Below are positions 1 through 5,075 of a stretch of 5,075 nucleotides of DNA, one piece after another. Under the pieces are notes generated by a model that worked only from the letters and a program-made list of their open reading frames with translations, was not told the DNA's origin and ran no database searches. A program made the position numbers and the translations under genes. The DNA is taken from assembly GCA_947446935.1 (NCBI GenBank), contig CANFIV010000150.1:1-5075 (forward strand), given 5' to 3'. Position 1 is the stretch's first letter, and every line of letters starts with the position of its first letter. The stretch comes from Sphingomonadaceae bacterium (GTDB taxonomy: Bacteria; Pseudomonadota; Alphaproteobacteria; Sphingomonadales; Sphingomonadaceae).

Positions 1-531
1 CAAGGCCCGCACAACTTGCAGAACGCCGCGATTGCGGTCGCGATTGCCGAGCGACTGGGCATCGCAGAAAGCGTGTGGCGTGCCGCGCTCGCCAGCTTTG
101 TCGGCCTGCCGCACCGCATGGAGCGGGTGGGCGAGGCGAAGGGCGTGCTCTTCATCAACGACAGCAAGGCCACCAACCCGGCATCGACCGCCCCCGCGCT
201 CGGGGCCTGGCCGCGCGTCCACTGGATCCTTGGCGGCCTGCCGAAGAGCGACGATCTCGATGCCTGCGCGCCCTATTTCAGCCATGTGGTGCAAGCCTAC
301 ACCATCGGGGAGGCGGGCCCTCGCTTTGCCGAGCTGCTCGAGCCGCATATGCCCGTCCAGCGCAGCGAGATGCTGGGCGATGCGGTGCGGCAGGCGATGG
401 ACGCGGCCGTACCCGGCGATGTCATCATGCTTTCACCGGCTTGCGCCAGCTTCGACCAGTTCCGTGATTTCGAAGCGCGGGGTGACAGCTTTCGCCAGAT
501 CGTCGCCGCTCTTACCGAGGGACACGCCTGA
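1..531 (+). CDS. murD: UDP-N-acetylmuramoylalanine--D-glutamate ligase MurD, C-terminal part
   Basis: MurD is the cytoplasmic, ATP-dependent ligase that adds D-glutamate to UDP-MurNAc-L-alanine in peptidoglycan precursor synthesis. The reading frame is open at the left edge, and 176 residues plus a TGA stop are present out of a usual 440-480, so the N-terminal nucleotide-binding domain and P-loop lie outside the window. What is visible is the end of the central domain (GPHNLQN, fragment residues 2-8, the Mur-ligase G-x-H-N-x-x-N element) and the C-terminal ligand-binding domain. That domain contains GLPHRME (35-41), the MurD hallmark NDSKATN (53-59), ILGG with a following PK (77-82), and SPACASFDQF (145-154) followed by FEARGDSF. 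These motifs separate MurD from MurC, MurE and MurF. The TTG at 16 is an internal leucine codon, not a start. The stop shares its last base with the ftsW start codon, which suggests coupled translation. Nothing in the visible part looks damaged. Confidence 0.96.
   Translation, partial: QGPHNLQNAAIAVAIAERLGIAESVWRAALASFVGLPHRMERVGEAKGVLFINDSKATNPASTAPALGAWPRVHWILGGLPKSDDLDACAPYFSHVVQAYTIGEAGPRFAELLEPHMPVQRSEMLGDAVRQAMDAAVPGDVIMLSPACASFDQFRDFEARGDSFRQIVAALTEGHA
517..522 (+). promoter_or_regulatory. Ribosome binding site of ftsW
   Basis: GAGGGA lies inside the murD coding end, 8 bases before the ATG at 531. Match and spacing are good. It supports the ATG at 531 as the ftsW start; the next in-frame ATG is 99 codons later and would remove the first membrane helix. 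Confidence 0.7.
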
Positions 532-1763
532 TGGCCTCGATCGGCCCGACTCGGCAGGTGACCACTGCGGCGCAAGGCGGCAGCGTCAAGGTTGCGCCGC
601 GCACCAACCGCTATCGCCGCACCCGTCGCAGCGAGCTGGTGATCTGGTGGCGGGAGATTGACCGCGTGCTGCTCGGTCTCGTCCTTACCCTCGTCGCGGT
701 GGGCACGATCGCGGTGGCGGCGGCTTCACCGGCCAGCGCGCACCGGCTTTCCACCCCCGGCAAGACGCTAAGCGATCTGTATTTCTTCTGGCTCCACGTG
801 CGCTGGCTCGCGGTCGGCCTCTTCGCGATGTTTGTCGCCTCGCTTTTGCCCAAGGAGACCACGCGGCGGCTGGCGATCCTGCTCGCGGGCGCGATGCTCG
901 TCGCGCTGGTGCTGGTGCCGATCTTCGGCAGTGAGGTGAAAGGCGCGCGGCGCTGGCTGTTCATCGGCTTTAGCCTTCAGCCGTCCGAATTCCTCAAACC
1001 CGGGTTCGCCATCGCGGTTGCGTGGATCCTTTCGTGGCGCGTGCGCGATCCCAACATTCCGGTCATAGGCATCACCATCGGCCTCATGGTCCTTGTCGGG
1101 GCGCTGCTCATGGCGCAGCCCGATTTCGGTTCGACTGTTCTGTTCTGCGGCGTGTGGTTCGTGCTCGTGCTGCTCTCGGGCCTGAGCCTTGCGCGTATCG
1201 GCTGGAGCGTGGGCGGCGGCATCATGATCGTTGTGCTCGCCTACCTGTTCTATCCCAATGCCACGCACCGTATCGACGCGTTTCTCTCCGGCGGGAGCGA
1301 GTTCGATCAAGTTGATCTGGCCATGCGCACGCTTGTCAGCGGTGGCTGGAGTGGCAGCGGGCTGTGGCTCGGCAGCCGGAAGATGGCGCTGCCCGAAGCA
1401 CATACCGACTACATCTTCTCGGTGATCGGCGAGGAGTTCGGCCTCATTGCCTGCGCGGTGATCGTGGTGCTCTACTGCGCGATCGTGATCCGGGTGATGC
1501 TGCGCCTCGCGGATGAGGAGGACCTGTTCACGATCCTTGCCGCCGCAGGGCTAACCGCGCAGCTCGCGGGGCAGGCCTTCATCAACATCCTCGTCAATCT
1601 CCAATTGTTCCCTTCCAAGGGCATGACCCTGCCGTTGATCAGCTACGGCGGCTCTTCGACCATCGCATTGCTGCTCGGGGTTGGGTTCCTCCTCGCCATT
1701 ACACGCCGCAATCCCTATCTCTCGCGCGAGACGCCAGACTTCAGGGAGTTTACGCGCGCATGA
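531..1763 (+). CDS. ftsW: Septal peptidoglycan glycosyltransferase FtsW (SEDS family)
   Basis: FtsW is the inner-membrane SEDS polymerase that links lipid II into glycan strands at the division septum, acting with the class B penicillin-binding protein FtsI. The 410 residues start with a basic, non-hydrophobic stretch of about 44 residues, expected to be cytoplasmic and rich in Arg around 24-33. About ten hydrophobic segments follow (roughly 45-66, 84-104, 113-132, 156-170, 176-195, 200-218, 223-241, 302-325, 333-356, 370-390), matching the ten-helix SEDS fold. Family motifs are GARRW (138-142) with QPSEFLKP (150-157), AQPDFGST (195-202), PEAHTDYIFSVIGEE (288-302) and GMTLPLISYGGSS (364-376). 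Asp293 in HTDYIF aligns by motif with the catalytic Asp297 of E. coli FtsW. RodA is the main alternative. The position between murD and murG and the length favour FtsW. The start overlaps the murD stop by one base, and the end overlaps murG by four bases. Confidence 0.96.
   Translation: MASIGPTRQVTTAAQGGSVKVAPRTNRYRRTRRSELVIWWREIDRVLLGLVLTLVAVGTIAVAAASPASAHRLSTPGKTLSDLYFFWLHVRWLAVGLFAMFVASLLPKETTRRLAILLAGAMLVALVLVPIFGSEVKGARRWLFIGFSLQPSEFLKPGFAIAVAWILSWRVRDPNIPVIGITIGLMVLVGALLMAQPDFGSTVLFCGVWFVLVLLSGLSLARIGWSVGGGIMIVVLAYLFYPNATHRIDAFLSGGSEFDQVDLAMRTLVSGGWSGSGLWLGSRKMALPEAHTDYIFSVIGEEFGLIACAVIVVLYCAIVIRVMLRLADEEDLFTILAAAGLTAQLAGQAFINILVNLQLFPSKGMTLPLISYGGSSTIALLLGVGFLLAITRRNPYLSRETPDFREFTRA
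1743..1748 (+). promoter_or_regulatory. Ribosome binding site of murG
   Basis: AGGGAG lies 11 bases before the ATG at 1760 and 23 bases before the second in-frame ATG at 1772. The spacing to 1760 is rather long but usable, while 1772 is too far. This favours the upstream start, the one that overlaps the ftsW stop. Confidence 0.55.
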
Positions 1764-3043
1764 CTGCCCACATGACCGGAGCTTCGCGCCATTTCGTTCT
1801 CGCGGCAGGCGGCACCGGCGGCCATCTCCTGCCTGCCTTCGCGCTTGCGACCGAGCTTGATCGGCGCGGGCATCATGTCGCGCTGGTAACCGACGAGCGC
1901 GGCGCAAAGATCCCGGGCAAGCCGACGTTCCTCCCCGCACACGTTTTGCCCGCCGGGCGGCTGGGCAAGAACCCGGTCACGCTTGCCAGGGGCCTCGCCG
2001 CGATTTGGCGCGGCCGCGCAATGGCGCTGCGCCTGTTCGAAAGCTTCCAGCCCGCCTGCGTGGTCGGTTTTGGCGGGTATCCCGCGCTCCCCGCGTTGCT
2101 CGCCGCCCGGTCGGCCCGCATTCCGACCGTGATCCACGAGCAGAACGCCGTGCTTGGCCGGGTCAACCGCCTTTTGGCAAAGCGCGTGGATGCCATCGCG
2201 ACGGCTTATCTGGAAGTCGAGCGGCTGGATCCGGGTCTGTGGGGCAAGGTCCACCGCGTCGGCAATCCGGTGCGCCCCGAAGTCCTTGCTCTGCGCGGCG
2301 AGCCGTTTCCCGCTTTTGGCGAGGACAGCCTGTTTCGCGTGCTGGTGACGGGCGGCAGCCAGGGTGCTTCGATCCTCTCCGAAGTTGTGCCCGATGCGCT
2401 GGCCATGCTGCCTCCCGCGCTGCGCCACCGCTTGCAGATTACCCAGCAGTGCCGCCCCGAAGATCTTGAAGCTGTGCGCGCGCGCTATACGGCGCACCAG
2501 ATTCCGGCCGAACTGGGCACGTATTTCGAGGATATGGCCAGCCGCCTGGCCGAAGCGCATTTGTTTATCGGGCGGGCCGGAGCCTCGACCATCGCGGAGC
2601 TGACAGCGGTCGGCCGCCCCGCGATCCTGATCCCGTTGCCCATCGCGACCGATGACCACCAGACCGTCAACGCGCGCGAGATGGTGAACGCCGGTGGCGC
2701 GCGCGCCATCGCGCAGCCAGCCGTTACCGTGCTCGATCCGGACGCTTATTCCGGCGAACGCCGCAACCAGATTCTGAGCGACCGCGCGGTCCAGATCCAG
2801 CGCCTGTCGAAGGATATCTGTCTGCAGATCCAGGCTATTGCCCAGAATCCCGGCACGCTCGCCAATGCCGCCCACGCCGCCTGGAATTGCGGGTTGCCCA
2901 ATGCGGTGAAGGACCTTGCCGACCTGGTTGAAGGGTTCGGCGGTGTGCCGCTGATGGATGTGATCCGGGTTGAAGGCATGGCGCAGACCGCGAGTACCAC
3001 GCAGGCCCTTGCGAAGGCCCATACCGGGGAGCACGCCGAATGA
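1760..3043 (+). CDS. murG: Lipid II synthase MurG (UDP-GlcNAc:lipid I GlcNAc transferase)
   Basis: MurG is a GT-B-fold glycosyltransferase (family GT28) on the cytoplasmic membrane face. It transfers GlcNAc from UDP-GlcNAc to undecaprenyl-diphospho-MurNAc-pentapeptide, making lipid II, the substrate of FtsW. The N-terminal acceptor domain has the glycine loop GGTGGH (17-22), GFGGYPALP (103-111) and [12 protein letters not shown] (126-137). The C-terminal donor domain has GNPVR (168-172), the second glycine loop GGSQGA (198-203), [10 protein letters not shown] (272-281) with Glu280 at the usual ribose-contact position, and [15 protein letters not shown] (291-305). At 427 residues it is longer than the usual 355-390. 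The surplus is an apparent insertion around 323-349 and a tail after DVIRV (400-404). A second in-frame ATG at 1772 would give a protein four residues shorter; the ATG at 1760 is preferred because of the ATGA overlap with ftsW and the upstream AGGGAG. The end overlaps murC by four bases. Confidence 0.96.
   Translation: MTAHMTGASRHFVLAAGGTGGHLLPAFALATELDRRGHHVALVTDERGAKIPGKPTFLPAHVLPAGRLGKNPVTLARGLAAIWRGRAMALRLFESFQPACVVGFGGYPALPALLAARSARIPTVIHEQNAVLGRVNRLLAKRVDAIATAYLEVERLDPGLWGKVHRVGNPVRPEVLALRGEPFPAFGEDSLFRVLVTGGSQGASILSEVVPDALAMLPPALRHRLQITQQCRPEDLEAVRARYTAHQIPAELGTYFEDMASRLAEAHLFIGRAGASTIAELTAVGRPAILIPLPIATDDHQTVNAREMVNAGGARAIAQPAVTVLDPDAYSGERRNQILSDRAVQIQRLSKDICLQIQAIAQNPGTLANAAHAAWNCGLPNAVKDLADLVEGFGGVPLMDVIRVEGMAQTASTTQALAKAHTGEHAE
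3026..3031 (+). promoter_or_regulatory. Ribosome binding site of murC
   Basis: GGGGAG sits within the last codons of murG, 8 bases before the murC ATG at 3040. Spacing is ideal and the match is fair. It supports this start, as does the nucleotide-binding loop beginning about 12 residues into the protein. Confidence 0.6.
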
Positions 3044-4452
3044 AGGGCGTCGGCATCGATATCGGTACGATCCATTTTGTCGGCATTGGCGGCATCGGCA
3101 TGTCGGGTATTGCCGAAGTCATGCACAACATGGGCTACAGCGTGCAGGGATCGGACATGGCGGAAGGCTATGTCGTCGATGGCCTGCGGGAGCGCGGCAT
3201 CGCGGTGATGATCGGCCAGCGCGCGGAGAATGTTGCGGGCGCCTCGGTCGTGGTGACCTCTACCGCCGTGAAGCGCGACAACCCCGAGGTGGTCGCCGCG
3301 CTCGAAGCCCGCGTTCCCGTGGTGCGCCGTGCTGAGATGCTCGCCGAGCTTATGCGGCTCAAGAATACCGTTGCGGTGGCCGGAACCCACGGCAAGACCA
3401 CCACAACCTCGATGGTTGCCTGTCTGCTCGATGCCGGCGGGATCGACCCGACGGTGATCAACGGCGGCATCATCAATTCCTACGGCTCGAACGCGCGCTT
3501 GGGCGACAGCGAGTGGATGGTCGTGGAAGCCGACGAAAGCGACGGTTCGTTCCTGCGGCTGGACGGCACGCTCGCGGTTGTTACCAACATCGATCCCGAG
3601 CACCTCGATCACTACGGCTCGTTCGAGAAGGTCAAGTCGAGCTTCGTCGAGTTCATCGAGAACGTGCCGTTCTACGGTGCGGCGATCCTGTGCATCGATC
3701 ATCCCGAAGTGCAGGCGATCATCCCCAAGGTCCGCGACCGCCGCGTGGTGACCTATGGCTTTTCCGCCCAAGCAGACGTGCGCGGCGAGGCGGTTACCCC
3801 GATCCCCGGCGGCAACCGCTTCACCGCCGTGCTGCGCCAGCGCGACGGTTCGTTTCGGCGGATCGAGGGCATCGAGCTGCCCATGCCCGGTCGCCACAAC
3901 GTGCAGAATTCGCTCGCCGCGGTCGCCGTAGCGGTGGAAATGGGCGTGTCGGACGAACTTATCCGCACCGGTTTCGCCAAGTTCACCGGGGTCAAGCGCC
4001 GCTTTACCAAGGTCGGCGAAGTGGCGGGCACGTCGATCATCGATGACTATGGCCACCATCCGGTCGAAATCCGCGCCGTGCTCGCCGCTGCGCGCGAAGG
4101 CGTGCAGGGCCGCGTCATCGCCGTGGTCCAGCCGCATCGCTTCACGCGTCTGCGCGATCACATGGAGGACTTCCAGGGCGCGTTCAACGATGCCGACATG
4201 GTCTATGCCGCGCCGGTCTACCCTGCGGGTGAAGCGCCTATCGAGGGCGTGGACAGCGCTGCGATGGTCGAGGGCATCAAGGCGCGCGGCCACCGTTCGG
4301 CGCACCTCATCGCCGGGCCGGACGCGCTGGCCGAGGAACTCGCGGGCACGATCCAGTCGGGCGACATGGTCGTGTGCCTCGGCGCGGGCGATATCACCAA
4401 GTGGGCTGCTGGCCTTGCGGGTGCAATTGAAGCGCGGCGGGGGGGCGGATGA
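3040..4452 (+). CDS. murC: UDP-N-acetylmuramate--L-alanine ligase MurC
   Basis: MurC is the first Mur ligase. In the cytoplasm it uses ATP to join L-alanine to UDP-MurNAc, the product of MurB. The 470 residues match the family length, and all three domains are complete. The N-terminal UDP-binding domain has the Rossmann-like loop GIGGIGMSG (15-23). The central ATPase domain has the P-loop GTHGKTTT (115-122, Lys119), EADESD (163-168), [12 protein letters not shown] (182-193) and GRHNVQN (284-290). The C-terminal domain has [10 protein letters not shown] (335-344), QPHRFTR (364-370) and GAGDI (448-452). [12 protein letters not shown] with DDYGHHP identifies MurC rather than MurD, MurE, MurF or Mpl. 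The protein ends in Arg-Arg-Gly-Gly-Gly, encoded by a G-rich run that abuts murB. The start overlaps the murG stop and the end overlaps the murB start, each through ATGA. Confidence 0.97.
   Translation: MKGVGIDIGTIHFVGIGGIGMSGIAEVMHNMGYSVQGSDMAEGYVVDGLRERGIAVMIGQRAENVAGASVVVTSTAVKRDNPEVVAALEARVPVVRRAEMLAELMRLKNTVAVAGTHGKTTTTSMVACLLDAGGIDPTVINGGIINSYGSNARLGDSEWMVVEADESDGSFLRLDGTLAVVTNIDPEHLDHYGSFEKVKSSFVEFIENVPFYGAAILCIDHPEVQAIIPKVRDRRVVTYGFSAQADVRGEAVTPIPGGNRFTAVLRQRDGSFRRIEGIELPMPGRHNVQNSLAAVAVAVEMGVSDELIRTGFAKFTGVKRRFTKVGEVAGTSIIDDYGHHPVEIRAVLAAAREGVQGRVIAVVQPHRFTRLRDHMEDFQGAFNDADMVYAAPVYPAGEAPIEGVDSAAMVEGIKARGHRSAHLIAGPDALAEELAGTIQSGDMVVCLGAGDITKWAAGLAGAIEARRGGG
4439..4445 (+). promoter_or_regulatory. 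Seven-G run before murB, in place of a clear ribosome binding site
   Basis: Seven consecutive G bases end three bases before the murB ATG at 4449, inside the last codons of murC. The surrounding GGCGGGGG could pair weakly with the anti-Shine-Dalgarno sequence, but no A/G-mixed motif at normal spacing is present (the nearest GAAG, 4429-4432, is 16 bases away). murB translation therefore probably depends on ribosomes finishing murC. This is inference from the sequence layout. Confidence 0.35.
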
Positions 4453-5075
4453 ATCACAACCGCCCCTTCAATCAGGCCGATGCTGCCGCAAAGCCGATGC
4501 CGGTCCCGCGCGGCAAGCTGACGCAGAACGCCCCGCTCGCGCCGCTGGTGTGGTTCAAGTCTGGCGGCGCGGCGGATTGGCTGTTCGAGCCCGCCGATCT
4601 GGAGGACTTGCGCACCTTCCTTGCGCGGCTCGATCCCAAAGTGCCGGTTATGGCGCTGGGGCTTGGTTCCAATCTCATCGTGCGCGATGGCGGCGTGCCG
4701 GGCGTGGTCGTGCGGCTGGGCAAGGCGTTCGCTTCGGTCGAACGTCTCGATGAGACCACTCTGGCTTGTGGCGGCGGGGCTTCGGGCATTCTCGTCTCGT
4801 CCACCGCGCGCGATCAGGGCATTGCGGGCCTCGAATTCCTGCGGTCGATCCCTGGGACCGTCGGCGGCTTCTGCCGCATGAACGGCGGGGCTTATGGCCG
4901 CGAGGTCAAGGACATCCTCGTTGATTGCGACGTTGTGCTGCACAGTGGTGAGCTGATCCAGGTGCCGCTGGCCGACATGGCTTACCGCTATCGCCACTCC
5001 GCGCTGCCGGAAGGCGCGATTGTCGTGGCTGCGCACTTCCGTGGCATGCCGGGTGAACCGGCCGCAATCCAAACC
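4449..5075 (+). CDS. murB: UDP-N-acetylenolpyruvoylglucosamine reductase MurB, N-terminal part
   Basis: MurB is the cytoplasmic FAD-dependent reductase that uses NADPH to turn UDP-GlcNAc-enolpyruvate into UDP-MurNAc, the substrate of MurC encoded just upstream. The frame is open for 209 codons to the right edge, out of a usual 290-350. The FAD-binding domain shows the [14 protein letters not shown] segment (35-48, the usual TFRIGGPA region), [12 protein letters not shown] (71-82), [14 protein letters not shown] (127-140) and MNGGAYG (144-150). The substrate-binding domain begins with YRYRHS (179-184), whose Arg182 matches by motif the substrate-contacting Arg159 of E. coli MurB. The catalytic Ser/Cys and the C-terminal Glu lie beyond the window. 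Phe141-Cys142 stand where Ala plus a small aliphatic residue is more usual. The start is fixed by the ATGA overlap with murC; about 27 residues precede the conserved region, so an internal start is possible but less likely. Confidence 0.95.
   Translation, partial: MNHNRPFNQADAAAKPMPVPRGKLTQNAPLAPLVWFKSGGAADWLFEPADLEDLRTFLARLDPKVPVMALGLGSNLIVRDGGVPGVVVRLGKAFASVERLDETTLACGGGASGILVSSTARDQGIAGLEFLRSIPGTVGGFCRMNGGAYGREVKDILVDCDVVLHSGELIQVPLADMAYRYRHSALPEGAIVVAAHFRGMPGEPAAIQT

Noticed and set aside
16..531. TTG at 16 as the start of a short separate gene
   Set aside because: The frame continues to the left edge and encodes the conserved MurD GPHN element before it, so this is an internal leucine codon of a truncated murD.
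1715..3034. A 439-codon open frame on the - strand opposite murG
   Set aside because: It mirrors nearly the entire murG gene, has low-complexity composition (Arg, Gly, Gln, His) and no recognisable domain.
2746..4305. A 519-codon open frame on the - strand opposite murG and murC
   Set aside because: It lies wholly opposite two certain genes. Its translation is rich in His, Arg and Asp without a family motif. Long antisense frames arise by chance in GC-rich coding DNA because stop codons are rare.
4043..4753. A 236-codon + strand frame crossing the murC/murB junction
   Set aside because: It is in neither the murC nor the murB frame, and its translation is Arg/Ala/Ser-rich with no domain. It is a chance frame in GC-rich DNA.
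4218..5072. A 284-codon open frame on the - strand opposite murC and murB
   Set aside because: It is a shadow of two well-supported genes, with no motif recognised.
1..5075. Promoters, CtrA-type TTAA-N7-TTAA sites, terminators, CRISPR arrays, tRNAs or insertion sequences
   Set aside because: The window is coding from edge to edge. Reading by eye, I noticed no paired TTAA sites, no hairpin followed by a T run, no direct-repeat array and no transposase-like sequence.

Overview
The window is a gapless stretch of the dcw (division and cell wall) cluster of a GC-rich bacterium. All genes lie on the + strand in the order murD (3' part), ftsW, murG, murC, murB (5' part). Two facts point to an alphaproteobacterium, most likely Sphingomonadales (Erythrobacter, Porphyrobacter or Novosphingobium relatives). 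First, murB directly follows murC, a usual alphaproteobacterial order, whereas enterobacteria carry ddl there. Second, the protein sequences have an alphaproteobacterial/sphingomonad character. This placement is from memory of the families; no search was run.

Layout: positions 1-531 hold the C-terminal 176 residues of MurD. FtsW (410 aa) starts on the last base of the murD stop codon. MurG (427 aa), MurC (470 aa) and MurB (first 209 aa, running off the right edge) each start inside the stop codon of the gene before, through an ATGA overlap. There is no intergenic DNA, so I see no room for a promoter, terminator, RNA gene or mobile element between genes, and I noticed none inside them.

The genes form one pathway. 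MurB and MurC make UDP-MurNAc and add its first amino acid, L-Ala. MurD adds D-Glu. MurG adds GlcNAc to lipid I at the membrane to give lipid II. FtsW polymerises lipid II into septal glycan during division. All family signature motifs that fall inside the window are intact.

I found no new biological system. The points worth a second look are modest: an apparent insertion and a C-terminal tail in MurG, a seven-G run at the murC/murB junction where one extra G would fuse the two proteins in frame, the unbroken chain of stop/start overlaps, and a bulky residue next to the FAD-binding glycines of MurB.
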